Notes: generated by a model from the sequence alone, not told the origin. A DNA stretch of 64,000 nucleotides from Magnolia sinica (GCF_029962835.1 NC_080588.1:60660001-60724000), one strand, 5' to 3'; counted from the stretch's first letter, positions 34,661 through 45,587 are shown. Program-made: numbers and translations.

Positions 34661-35378
34661 CATTGTCCTCTACTATTCAAGTCACATGCCCTAATAGCTA
34701 TGTTTTCCATGTTTCTTAATTTACTTTATAAATGACAGTTTACTTGTTACTTTGTTAGTGTTGAATGCTACCACTTTAAGATGTCTTTGATTTTTCATTT
34801 GACATTTTGTTATTAGTTAGCTAGATGATGAATGTCAATTTCAGCATGCTCCTTTGTTTGCATAGATATGAATTATTAGTATTGTTCTAGTTAGTAGACT
34901 TGTATTATAGGATAATCAGTTGCCCATTTGAGGATTTCTATGTTGTCAGACATAGATTTAGTGTGTTCTTGGATGCATAAAAATTCTCAAATTGTCCCTT
35001 TTTGGATAGTTCAGGGTTAGATAGATTGTAATGTCTTCATTTATTTTTAATTTAAATGCATATGCCTGTTCTGGTTTCGTCTTTCCTTTTTCTTTCTGGA
35101 TATATTTTATGTATTTATTTCCGTCGTCAAATGTTCACACTTTGTGTTGATGATTGACATGAGAATTGAATACAAGATTAATATATTCTGGAGAGATAAG
35201 GGGAAATGCTGCCGGAATTTCGGCGTAGCATTTAAAATGAAAAATGAAGGCATTACAATCTATCCAACCTTGAATGAGTGACTGATTTAGACAGTTAAGT
35301 AAGTATACCCGTCTAGCGGTCTAGGCGTCTAGCCCTCTAGGTATAGCCGTATAACATATCGAAAACTTTATTTTATAG

Positions 35379-37392
35379 ATGACTAGTCAAGATGAAAGCC
35401 CAAATACCCCTGGAATGAGTGCATCCGCCACATCTCCTCTAATCGTAGAGGAAGACATAGACACGTCATCTGCATGCAAAGGGAAGAAGAAGAGATCAGA
35501 AATGTGGGATGATTTCGAAAATGTGATAGTTAACGGTGTACAGAAGATAAAGTGTAATCACTGCAAAGGGTTATTCAGCAAGATTCCAGGATAATCTACG
35601 ACACATCTAATTAGACATTTGAAGACGTGTCCTAAGAGACCAAGACTACCTCCTCCTGGCCAACAGTTACTGTCATTTACTAAGTCAGAAGGGGACGACT
35701 CCCAAGGCGTAGTGTCCACTCATAAGTTTGACAAAGAAAAGTTGTATGAGTGGTATGCTAGATTATTGATTCTGGAAGAAAAACCTTTCAAAATGATAGA
35801 AAGTAAAGGGTTTAGGGCTTTCTGTCAATTCCTTAACCCTCGGGCCGAGAATGTCTCCCGCGTCACAGTGCAAAGAGAGTGCATGAAGATGTACGCAAAG
35901 GAGAAGATGAAATTGAAAGAAGTTTTGGCTTCAGTGTCCAGAATAGCTTTGACGTCTGATTTATGGATAGCGTCCAATCAAAGAAAATGATACATTTCAT
36001 TAACTGCTCACTTTGTCGAAAAGGATTGGAAACTATGCAAGAGAATTTTGAACTTCCGTAATCTTCCTCCTCCACATACTGGTTTACTTATTTTAGATTG
36101 CATGTACAGTTGTCTAGAAGGCTGGGGCATTGAAAAGAAAATTTCAGCAATAACTTTACACAATGCTTCAGTAACTGACAGTGTCGTTTCATACTTACGT
36201 AACCAGTTCAGGGCTACAGGAAATTTATTTTTTGAAGGGAAAATATTCCTGGTCAGATGTTGTACCCATATTATAAATTTGATTGTACAAGAAGGGCCGA
36301 AAGAAATTGACAACACTATAGAGAGCATAAGAGAAAGTGTGAAATATATAAGGGGGTCGCCATCGAGACTGAGTGTATGGAATGACATCATCCAACGTTT
36401 GAATGTGCCATCTAAAAAAGCATTGAAGTTGGATGTCTGTACACGTTGGAACTCGACCTATGAAATGTTAGATACGGCAATGGAATTACAGCTTGCATTT
36501 CCTGAATATGCGGCGCGTGACAGAACGTATTCTTGGTTGTCGAGCACAGACGATTGGGCCAAAGCACAACAAGTTCGCACATTTCTCAAAGTTTTCTACG
36601 AGTGCACGAAGATTTTTTCTGGGAATCAGTATTCAACCGTGAATCTGTTTCTTCCGTCTCTTTGGAAGATTAAGGATGCTCTACAGAAAAATGTCAGTGC
36701 GGGTCCAGATTTTATACGCCAAATGACAGTTGGTATGAAGACGAAGTTCGATAAATACTGGGACGAATGTCATCTGTTGATGTCCTTGGCAGTTGTTCTT
36801 GATCCTCGTTTTAATATGGGGTTGGTTAGCTTTATTTTCATAAAGCTTTATCCTACTGAAAGAGCGGCAGCAGAAATATCTAAGGTTCGTCAAGCCCTTG
36901 AAGATTTGTACAAATCGTATGTTAATACTTTACCTGCAACGGGTGTTGAAGAAAGTAGAGATGCGGATATTTTTGTACCTGGTAATCCGGATGTGCTAAA
37001 TGAATACATATCATACTTGGTACAAGCACGAATGGGAGTTGATACTAAGGAATCAGAGCCAGAAATGTACCTCAAGGAGCCAATCGTAGTGCGATCCGAA
37101 TTTGATGTGTTGGAATGGTGGAAGATGAGGGTTAGTGAATCAAAATACCCTACATTATCTGTGATAGCACGGGACATTATCAATACCAATTTCAACAGTG
37201 GCATCAGAATCCGCATTCAGCACAGGGAGCAAGGTTGTGAGCAAGTATCGAAGCTCACTTTCGCCAGATACAGTTGAAGCGTTGATTTGTACGCAAGATT
37301 GGTTGCGCCCAATATGGGGAGGAGATATGAATGATGATGATGATGAAGGGGATATTGAGATTCATGACGAGTCTCTACCTGCAGATCAGTAA
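35379..37392 (+). pseudogene. hAT transposase (BED-type), two stops and one frameshift
   Basis: The first part has a BED zinc finger (WDDFENVI...KCNHCKGLFSK, then HLIRHLKTC). The middle has the hAT RNase H-like catalytic region (LTSDLWIAS, YISLTAHFV, RCCTHIINLIVQEG, DVCTRWNSTYEML) and a DUF4413-like stretch (FFECTKIFSG-type KVFYECTKIFSG, MKTKFDKYWDE). The end has the dimerisation domain ([52 protein letters not shown]). An in-frame TAA at 35592 interrupts the finger. A TGA at 35988 replaces the glycine codon usual before YISLTAH. A frameshift near 37165-37185 displaces the final block. Otherwise it is full length, about 670 codons, so inactivation is recent. Confidence 0.9.
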
Positions 37393-37656
37393 CTACTTTC
37401 GGTTTTTCAATTCTTTTTGGTTGAAAGTTGAATGATCTGTAATATTATTTCACTGCAACTGCAAACATGAAAGTGTTGGTCCTTTTGTAATGTGGTTTGG
37501 AAGACTTTGAATCTTTGATATTTATTTATATATGCCTGTTCATTTGCTTTTATTTTTGAATTTTGATACATCTATATTGCTTTCTTTGGTTCCTATATCA
37601 AGTTCAAATTATTTATCAATATTCAGATTTTTTTATATTAAAAATTAAGTGTAGAT

Positions 37657-38364
37657 ATGTCATCATCTGACCCATCGACAAACATTTGGGACTACGCTTC
37701 CCTGGTTGAATCACCACCAAGGTCTAGAAAAACAAAGATTAAGTATGGTTTGTGTGGCGCAAAGTTTGTGAACAAGACTAATCGCTTTCGCTTACACTTG
37801 TCATGTCGAGGTGGTGATGCAAAACCATGCCCCAATGCCCCTAAGGATGTCCAAATTCTTTTTCAAGCACTGTTAGATTCGAATAGAAAATCTTCTACTC
37901 CATCCAAACCTTCTGCTTCTGGATCTAGTACACGAATGACATCCACAAAAGATGCAGAGGAGGATGCCAGATTAAAAGCTTTGGAGGAAGAACAATTCCA
38001 ACTCGCCTTAAAACGCAGTATGAAAGATGTTTCTAGACTTCAGCGATATTCGAGTCAAAGACAACACGATGTTGAAGCAGGGTCGAGTTACTCGAGTACG
38101 ACAAACAAGAAGAAGAAAAAGAGTAACAAATTCAAATTCCTAACCCGTCTCGATGAATTTTATAAGGCATTGGGTACTACATACAATTCTTCACATAAAG
38201 CAAGTTTGAAAAATCTAGTTCAAAGTGTAAAAGAGCACGATGGAAATATCTCTTCGCCTTCTGACTCAGAGGAAGTGAACCAATTTGTATATGAAAAAAT
38301 AGATAGCAGTTCCGATGGATCAGATGACAATACAGGAAGGCACTCCTCTTATGGAGGTTATTAG
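37657..38364 (+). CDS. Second ORF of the hAT element, BED-like finger protein
   Basis: This 235-codon frame is uninterrupted and lies 265 bp after the transposase, same strand, inside the element. An acceptor-like TTAAGTGTAG precedes the ATG by 2 bases. Residues about 27-62 look like a BED-type finger: KYGLCGAKFVNKTNRFRLHL followed by CRGGDAKPCPNAP, as in plant DUF659-type hAT proteins, though the first cysteine of the CxxC pair appears as tyrosine. An acidic/basic stretch (EEDARLKALEEEQFQLALKRS), a basic KKKKKSNKFKF segment and a serine/aspartate-rich tail follow. No catalytic domain is present. It may be an accessory DNA-binding protein or a spliced alternative exon. I know no close named relative. 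Confidence 0.7.
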   Translation: MSSSDPSTNIWDYASLVESPPRSRKTKIKYGLCGAKFVNKTNRFRLHLSCRGGDAKPCPNAPKDVQILFQALLDSNRKSSTPSKPSASGSSTRMTSTKDAEEDARLKALEEEQFQLALKRSMKDVSRLQRYSSQRQHDVEAGSSYSSTTNKKKKKSNKFKFLTRLDEFYKALGTTYNSSHKASLKNLVQSVKEHDGNISSPSDSEEVNQFVYEKIDSSSDGSDDNTGRHSSYGGY

Positions 38365-38520
38365 TTATAAATTGTCATTTTGAAAAATGTAATGTAAATA
38401 TGTTAATGTAATTATCGAAGTTTTTTAATCATAAATTATGTGCATTTTATATATTTTATTGTTTCGTTTAACTTCAAATTCCAATTGACAATCGAATTGA
38501 AATTCAAATGAATCTCAATT

Positions 38521-38837
38521 TATAACTCGAACTTGGCTCAAAGCTCGAACTCGTTGCTCGAAAACCATGCTCGAATTGGGCTCAAATTCAGACTCGGACT
38601 CGAACTCGCCTCGAAAACTCGGACTCGACTCGACTCTATTTCTGCTCGTACTCGAACTCGCCTCGAAAACTCAGACTCGACTCGACTCATTTTCTACTCG
38701 TACTCGGGCGAGTAGAGTACGAGCAGGGAGTCCATGCTCATTGGCCGAGTAGAGCCAAGTACGAGCAGGACTCGGGCGTTAAGAGCCGAGTACGAGTAGG
38801 GCGATACTCGGCTCAGCTCGACTCGTGTACAGCTCTA
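38521..38837 (-). repeat. hAT right subterminal repeats
   Basis: CTCGAACTCGCCTCGAAAAC occurs twice (about 38597 and 38650), within two roughly 60-bp direct units. Many ACTCGTACTCG and CGAGTACGAG motifs follow up to the terminal inverted repeat. The left end (33074-33240) carries the same motifs. They are probable transposase binding sites. Confidence 0.75.
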
Positions 38838-39260
38838 TGCGTACGTGAAATCCACTCTGACAATTACATGTGTCATCTCAAGTTAGGCCCAGGGCAAAAA
38901 GATCAGGCTAACATATGATTCAAGTGTGTCACACCAAAGGAAATAGTTGGAGAGAGGAGTCCACCGTTGATTTTTTTACAGAAGCCCAACATGATGATTT
39001 TGTGAAAGTCACTCGAACTATTAGATGCCACACTAAAATTTAGGCCTGGGGCCGAAAAATCAAGCCCATTCCTAATTCTGGTGGGCCACACCAAGGGAAA
39101 TAATTTGGAGGGTGAGTGTTGCCCTGTAGGCTGGTTTTCGAGCCCTAGACTTAAAATTGCGTCACACGCCTGGTGGTCAGAGCGGATTTCGAAAAAAGAT
39201 CACGGTAGAACCCAACCCATCTGTCCAACCCCTTTGCTTGCAATAGAAGCCATTTACGGT

Positions 39261-39309
39261 CTCTCTCTCTCTCTCTCTCTCTCTCCACACACACACGCAC
39301 ACGCACACA
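39261..39309. repeat. (CT)n(CA)n microsatellite
   Basis: CTCTCTCTCT is followed by CACACACACGCACACGCAC. It stands at the left edge of the duplicated segment, as at copy 1. Confidence 0.9.
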
Positions 39310-39703
39310 AGACGTATCAACAAACAAATTGATACACATGCATGCAAGGAACTCCAATTAACTAAGAAAATAACATGATAATGAGAAGGACCGCAAGGCT
39401 GAAATGGCGACAACACATCTCTGCTCAAGTAATACAAGCATCTGGTTGTGATGCTTTGGTGGGTCATTTCCTAAGTGACCATAAATGCCTCATTACAAAG
39501 TGGTCAACATATCCTTCAATAAATCCAAGGAATTGAAAAAAAAAAAAAAAAAACTTCCATAGCCAATACCATGAAAAGAAAAGACTTGAAAGTTGGGGAA
39601 ACTTTAGTGCAGACATTGTCCTTTCCAGATGCTAGTCCATGTCTAAGTGGATTTCCCTTCTCAGAGAATAAGATATATCTTTATCAATAAAGAACATGAG
39701 TGT
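39308..39703. repeat. Duplicated intron segment, copy 2 (SINE-free)
   Basis: It matches 32431-32945 in order and orientation, but lacks the SINE. The site reads once, as GTATCAACAAACAAATTGATAC. It ends at AAAGAACATGAG where similarity stops. Confidence 0.85.
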
Positions 39704-40214
39704 GTTTCTACGCAAGCGACCATTTGTGTCTCTCCCACCCATGACGAAAGGTCAATTGAGAATCTTGAGATCTTGTTGGTCTTAACTGCACAACAAAAGA
39801 CAAGAAGCTTTTGAATATTTGCTTCATGAGTTCAAAGGACAAGGAATCCATGGGTAACCTTTTAATCTGTTCTAGGATGGTGCGAGGAATGTGGCATCAT
39901 TTCTTTTGACGTTCACTCATATATTGGATCTTGAATCCAAAGATAGGTGAGTTGGTTGGCAGGCACATTCCTTTCAAGGAAGATGAGGATGCCCAAATTT
40001 ATGATCACATTGATGGTGGAGCCCACTAGTATATTGTAGTGCCTAAAACTCCAGTGTAAGCTAAAGAGGGAATCAAAGGTACATTGTAGTGCACATTAAA
40101 CTGCAACCCTACTTTTTTTCTTTTTGTAAAGGTTTCAACCTCACTATTTTGTAATAGAGAAGAATGAGGACAATATTTGTCATATACTCGTGTTTTCAAG
40201 TACATGATAGTTGC

Positions 40215-40861
40215 TGTTAATGCTGAGATTTGGTTAACCTTGCTAGCCCGTAGTGTACCTGCAAAGCTAGACCGCAAAGGGGGCCCTAATTGTAACTGGG
40301 GACCCTTCGATGCCTAGTTAGAATAAGCACTCTGGGTCTAGTCGAATTAGGGTTTTTGTGCATATCTTCTATCGTATGTAGGGTTCTTATTTATAATCTC
40401 CTGATGCTCCTTACGTATATGGCAATGAGTCTGTCATTCAGTCGCGTATCACGCAGGAGATCTTTCCAAAGATATACGACGCCATTCTCGGCATGATTCT
40501 CGCTGAAAATCTCGTGGAGGTAATCCTCCCGGTGGTCGGTATCCGAGGAGGTCGTGGTCAATAACTGATGTTGACCTCTAAGTCGAGTTGGTTGAGGTCC
40601 TATAGACCGAGCTTAAATGTTGATCGTGATCGGGACATATCTTCAAGGTTGGGTCGATACTTATAGTCGTTCCTTGATCGCGATAGTGAAATGTTAAATA
40701 AGTGATTGAGGTTATTGTTAATGGTTGGTGCTCGAGTTGGTTGCGGAGGTCATGCTTGGTAGTCGAAACCAAGCTCTTACCCGACCTCCTCTTCCGAGGT
40801 ACCCGCCTTCTGTTTTCTATCTCATTCTGGTTGTTTGGTCAATCCAATTTTATCCATAACA
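40215..40861 (+). repeat. Left LTR of inverted-LTR element
   Basis: It begins TGTTAATGCTG and probably ends ...TTTATCCATAACA at 40861, directly before GTAGCCCCCC, a sequence often found after LTRs of this family. It contains GGGTTCTTATTTATAATC, a TATA-like motif. About the first 590 bp recur inverted at the other end. Confidence 0.75.
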
Positions 40862-41392
40862 GTAGCCCCCCTTTTCATAAGCTCAGGAAGTAAACGGATT
40901 CGGATTGATACCTGAGTGCAAGGGCCTCACACATAGGAGGTTGGGACCACATGTCAATATGGCAAAAGAGGGAAAGGCAATGAGCGCAGGAATTGAGGAG
41001 GATCCAACAATGATATCGATGAGTCATACGAGGAGGCATGTGTGGAGTGGCGCTTTTTCATCTTTAAACAAGTGGCAAGATGACACCTATCTCGGCCTCG
41101 GTAGTCGGGTCTGTCTGCGAACCCCTAATCGCCACGTGGATGGAGGCGTGCGCTGTAGCGCTTCTTCGGATTGCGGCATTGAATGCGAGCAATCAATGTT
41201 GTAGCCGAGGAGGCTATAAATAAGGGGAGAAATGTCATAGACTCACTTCATTTGCTCTTACTTGCCTCTGTTACTCTCTTTGGCTACCGGACTAGGCGAT
41301 TTCCGATAAGTCGGAAATCCTTTCATTTCCTATTTCTCCGGCCAGTCTTTCCTTCTTCAACCATCTTTTTCCTTCTCTTTTTTCTGGTCGGA

Positions 41393-42110
41393 ATGTCAGA
41401 CGGTTCCGACAAGTTATCTGTATCTGGGGTGTTTCACAGGGAGTCCATCCCAAAAAGTGTACACTCCCAGTTGGGTGCCCCATCTGAGGTATCATCTCCA
41501 GTGCCGGAAGGCCAGGAGAAGACGGTAGTGTTTATCCCGGTGAGGTTGGTAGCTCAGTCTGCCGCGGGGCCGTCTCTAGACGTCGGCCCCTTCGGGTCAA
41601 GGTTGCAGGATGCCAACCTAATCCGGATTAGGTCGAAGTTCCATATCCCCGAGTCTGTGGTACTCCGAGGTCCTAAACTTGGGAAGTTCCAGGTCTGCCT
41701 CACGAGGGCGAGGTGGCTATATACGTTATGGCCCTCCAATGTGGCCTTCGGCTCCCTCCGCACCCTATTGTACTGGAGGTCACCTACAGCTTGAGGTTGG
41801 CTCCAGGCCAGCTAATCCCGAACGCTTGGAGGACCCTGTTCAGGACCTTCATCATGTGGCATCAGTTTGAGCAAGCCGAACTGTCTGCGGATGAGTTCCT
41901 CTACTTATACAAAGCGAAGGCCAGCCCTAATCATCGGGGTTGGTACTATTTCTCCGCTTGGGCGAACAAAGGGCAAGCCCTCATCACCGACAACCCTTAC
42001 TCCAACAAGGGCTAGAAGAACAAATGGTTCTTCGTGTCAGGGGAGTGGGAGGCCCCAACGACTGAGGTGGGTAGGTTGCACTCTCGGGTCCCTACTAAAT
42101 TTGTATATCC
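41393..42110 (+). pseudogene. ORF0-like 'putative gypsy type transposon' protein (Transposase_28-like), broken
   Basis: The likely start is MSDGSDKLSVSG at 41393. The later part matches the plant family annotated as putative gypsy-type transposon (PF04195), known upstream of gag in RIRE2-type elements. In it I see IRSKFHIPESVVLRGP, then in another frame LQCGLRLPPHPIVLEV, LRLAPGQLIPNAWRTL, LSADEFLYLYKAK, GWYYFSAWANKGQALI and KNKWFFVSGEWE. A frameshift near 41705-41790 and a TAG at 42013 (where the family has W) break it. No gag or pol follows, so the element depended on enzymes from elsewhere. Confidence 0.78.
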
Positions 42111-42112
42111 AG

Positions 42113-42747
42113 GTAGCTCAGAAGAGGAGGTCGAGTAAGAGCTCGATCTCGACTACCGAGCACGACCTCCGCAACCATCTCGAGCACCAACCATCAGCGA
42201 TGGCCTCAGTCGCTTATTCAACATTTCGCTATCGCAACCAATGAACGACTATAAGTACTAACCCAACCTTGAAGATATGCCCCGACCACGATCAACAATT
42301 AAGCTCGATCTATGGGACCTTAGCCAACTCGACTTAGAGGTCGGCATCAATTGTCAACCACGACCTCCTCGGATACTGACCATCAGGAGATCTCCTCCAT
42401 GTACAGGAGGATTACTTCCCCGAGATCTTCACCGAGAATCACACCGAGGATAGCGCCATATATCCCCAAAAAGATCCCTTGCGTGATACGCGACTGAATG
42501 GCAGACTCATTGCCATATACATAAGGAGCATCAAGAGACTATAAATAAGAACCCTATCTACGGTAGAAAGTATGCACAAAAACCCTAATTCGACCCGAAG
42601 TGTTTATTTTAACTAGGAATCAAAGGGTCCCCCGACTACAACCAGGGCCCCCTTTGTTGTCTGGTTTTACAAGTACACTACAAGCTAGCAAGGTTAACCA
42701 AATCTCAACATCAACATAGCAAGGTTAACTAAATCTCAGCATCAACA
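42113..42747 (-). repeat. Right LTR copy in inverted orientation
   Basis: The reverse complement of the left arm, from GCTCAGAAGAGGAGGTCGAG to the terminus. It lacks the last roughly 60 bp of the LTR. Its terminal 31 bp is tandemly duplicated (42686-42716 and 42717-42747, two differences). Substitutions relative to the left arm are scattered along the length, so the arms have aged. Confidence 0.8.
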
Positions 42748-42752
42748 GTTGC

Positions 42753-44339
42753 TAATCCACCAACCAAAGTTGTAATTTCACATATTTGTTCAGATTATGC
42801 ATCTAGAAGTGAAATTAAATCGCCTTTTCCTAGGTAAGAACTTCTGAATATTTTCTTCATGTATTCAGAGAACATGTTGGATCTGCATTTGGACTAAATC
42901 CTTGTTTGAATCCTTGAGTCTAATAGGACCAAAACAAACTAGTTTCGCCCCCATCTATTTAGCCTCAAAAGACACCTCTTATATCGTCGGGACCCATATT
43001 ACCAATTGAGATCCCGTCAAGCTTCCATTATTCTGATTGGTGGTTTTTCCAGTTAAGCAATGCTATTTCTCTATTTCTTTTTGAGGACCTCCTCTCACCG
43101 CCAACTTCCTACTATCATTACTATCTAGAAAGCTTACCACCCAAAACTTTTTCTATAAATTAGTGAGAGGATAATAATTTCCTTAATCATCTCCATTGAT
43201 CACACTTGATCTCCAAAAGTACAGAACTTTGTTATTTCCAACTCCTCACATTATGGTAGTTTACTCCAAAGAAATCCATCCCTAATGTGAAAGGGACCAC
43301 TCAACCAACCACCAAATAGTTCCTTTGCCTTTGCTGGAAATACCCAATGAACTACAGAAAGTTTTAAACTAGAACGCTTTGCCATGCAATGCAATTGAGT
43401 TCCACTTGTATGATCTTCAAGCATTCATTTTTACTCTTTATCACTACATGTTTCTGCAAAAAAATATTAAAAGAAACATAATCCTTTAGTTGAGCTTCGA
43501 TTTTGAAGACTGTTTGGTGAGCTAAAGATAAAGAATCCAAGATTTCTCAGAAACAACACGGACTACAAAGTGTTGAAAAGTTCTTACAATATCCATGCAA
43601 ACGAGGTGCTAAAGAAACACATCTCTCTCCTAATTTTTCTTCGAGAATCTTTATAGCCAAAATGAACTGAACTAACCAAATAAGGACACTGTCATGTATC
43701 TGTACAAAATGTTCCAGACATTTCAACCGAAAGAGAATGAAATTGAGAACAAAAGCATTCATCTTTTCTATGCACAGAATGTTTCTAGAAGCAATGCTTA
43801 GTGGCACTTTCAACCATTTAGGTTCACAATTTGAGCTTTGTATTTTAATATTTCAGTAGCGAGGGAGCTTTTAAATTTTCTTAGCAGCGAATGTTTAGGC
43901 TTTTGATTCTTGGGACATCTATTGTTCACTACACTTGTAATACTCAGTTTCCGGATTTTGAAAAATAAACTTTCCTCATAGAGAGAAAACTCAGGGCAAA
44001 CCTCACCATGATGAAAATAATACTGACAACATGAGGTCTACTTCACCAGATTTAAATGACATTAGTTGGAGGACAATCAAACAGGTAGAAAATAGATTCA
44101 CCAAGGACATGAATAACAATCACCATTGTGACATCATTGCCACACTATCACCCGTCGATTCAGCAAACTCGAGAGTATTGTTAATAAATATGTGGCAAAT
44201 AGGGTGCATGCTGCAGGATGGTTATCTAGTTTGTGTTTTGGTAGTTAGATGTTTGTGGTATGCCACTTTATTCTTACATTTAGGCAGTGGACTGCAGATG
44301 CCCATTTTGAATTACTTGCCCCACTATTCAAGCTTGTTG
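42753..44339. other. Intron sequence without identified elements
   Basis: I see no coding domain or clear repeat structure in this AT-rich stretch. Confidence 0.4.
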
Positions 44340-44348
44340 ATGCAATCA

Positions 44349-44505
44349 CACCCTGATCCATGGCTGAAGTGGTAGACTGAGTGAAAGATACCTCGTTTCA
44401 ACACTGAGGTCTTGGTATCGATTCCCTAGTGGGGGTGGCTAACCATGGAGTGTGTACTGACAGTGGGGTGTGTACTAACAAGCTAACCCAAAAAAAAAAA
44501 AAAAA
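44349..44505 (+). mobile_element. tRNA-derived SINE with 9-bp target duplication
   Basis: It reads ATGGCTGAAGTGGTAGACTG (A-box region), then GGTATCGATTCCCTAGTGG (B-box region), GGTGGCTAACCATGG, and ends in an A-run. ATGCAATCA flanks it exactly (44340-44348 and 44506-44514). Related sequences lie at 33703, 46629 and 57358. Confidence 0.85.
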
Positions 44506-44514
44506 ATGCAATCA

Positions 44515-45587
44515 AATGCATGCCAGGAAAGAGATCAATGGTGGGGCGCACTTGATCACACATTTGGAGCGTGTGGACCCCAAAGGACTATCTAAATTGA
44601 TACATTTCAGCCAAGTTCCAAGTGCATCATAGGAACTACAAAAATAGGTTCTTTCCCTTTCATAATTTCAATCTTGGTTTCTTTCTTAGGTTGTTGTTCT
44701 TGATTCCATTGGCCTCCTATATGAGACTGCTTTACTTGTCATATGCGTGTTTAAGACAGGCACATGATGACCATGCCCAGCTAACCATAACGTTATTAAT
44801 CAAATCATTTCATGATTCCCGACATGCATTGCCCCTTTCTCAATCTTATGGAAATGCACTTTGAAGATCTTCAAAGTGGCTCTTCCTCCAATTTTATTCA
44901 CTTCTAGTTCCTACCCAAATACGTTCAAGGATATTGAGTACTGACTGGCCCCCACATCAGTAAGCAATAAAAAGATTCTAAAGCCATCAAAACCTCCATA
45001 AGGCCATGAAAAAAAGGAGTATGTTCTATGATCAGAATAATAAACATAAGTGAGACAGAATTAGGGCACAGGTGGCATTAAGATGCAAGCTATAAGTCTA
45101 AAACCAGACATGGTCCAGCATAAGATGATTGCATGTAACTTCTTACTTTTTGCAAGAGCAGCTATGAAAACAGTGATGAGCTTTGCTGAGCCCAAATGCA
45201 CCTCTATGCAAGGCCACATGGCCAAGTTGGCATATGTGTCGGACGCCTTTTACCTCAGGTATGCCCCACCATGTGGATGACTGGAAAAACATGGGCCAAG
45301 TCAAGTCACCATGCGAGCAACACATGTACTGGAACAATGGACGGTTGAAAAAATAGCCTACAGTAAATATTCAATATATGCACCTGCCTGCCTGATACAT
45401 GGACAGGCCTGATTCTTGGCCCAGATTGTCTACCCTGTGAGACACCCGATCCACCATGTCTGGGCAATGGGCAAGCTTGTGAAGAGCCACATGCAGTCTC
45501 AGCAAAAGCTCTCAATGATATATCACAGTATATAAAGAATTCTGGAAATGGAAATGGCATTTGAATTTGGTAAAAGTAAATCCCAAC
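44515..45587. other. Intron sequence upstream of the GH43 donor
   Basis: No repeat or coding domain was recognised, apart from read-through of the GH43 exon frame to 45306, which shows no family similarity and is taken as intron. Confidence 0.4.

Larger units (their letters stand above)
33074..38837 (+). mobile_element. hAT transposon with two ORFs and a perfect 8-bp target duplication
   Basis: The ends TAGAGCTGTACACGAG (33074) and CTCGTGTACAGCTCTA (38837) are perfect inverted repeats of 16 bp. TGCGTACG flanks both sides exactly (33066-33073 and 38838-38845). The subterminal zones carry many CGACTCG/ACTCGTACTCG repeats. The 5764-bp element holds a broken hAT transposase (35379-37392) and an intact second ORF (37657-38364). 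The clean duplication and termini imply a fairly recent insertion into the GH43 intron. Confidence 0.93.
40215..42747. mobile_element. Element with inverted (not direct) LTRs and 5-bp target duplication
   Basis: The left arm starts TGTTAATGCTGAGATTTGG. The right end is ...CTCAGCATCAACA, so the outer ends are TG...CA. GTTGC flanks both sides exactly (40210-40214 and 42748-42752). The arms (about 40215-40805 and 42113-42747) are long inverted copies sharing, for example, CAGTCGCGTATCACGC and GCGTGATACGCGACTG. Between them lie a complete LTR end, a leader and an ORF0-like pseudogene. The LTR-type termini and duplication point to integrase-mediated insertion of an inverted, palindromic cDNA. Confidence 0.85.
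28025..45587 (-). other. Giant (about 17.6 kb) GH43 intron loaded with transposons
   Basis: The donor GTTGGG (45587 leftwards) and acceptor TTGCCCCAG (ending 28025) restore the family reading frame exactly at AAR|VDIIG. Inside lie, in genomic order, a 342-bp tandem repeat, three foldback or inverted-repeat MITEs, SINEs, a 5764-bp hAT element, a duplicated intron segment, an inverted-LTR element and another SINE. An alternative is that the two exons belong to separate truncated copies. The perfect phase, the family length of the joined protein and the absence of overlap argue against that. Confidence 0.8.

Noticed and set aside
41183..41392. Upstream extension of the ORF0-like frame including hydrophobic residues
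   Set aside because: It is probably leader sequence. The family-like protein starts at the Met at 41393, and the hydrophobic part is a CT-rich leader translated.
45306..45584. Extension of the GH43 exon frame past the donor
   Set aside because: The residues after AAR have no GH43 similarity, while splicing at GTTGGG restores the family sequence in phase at 28024.
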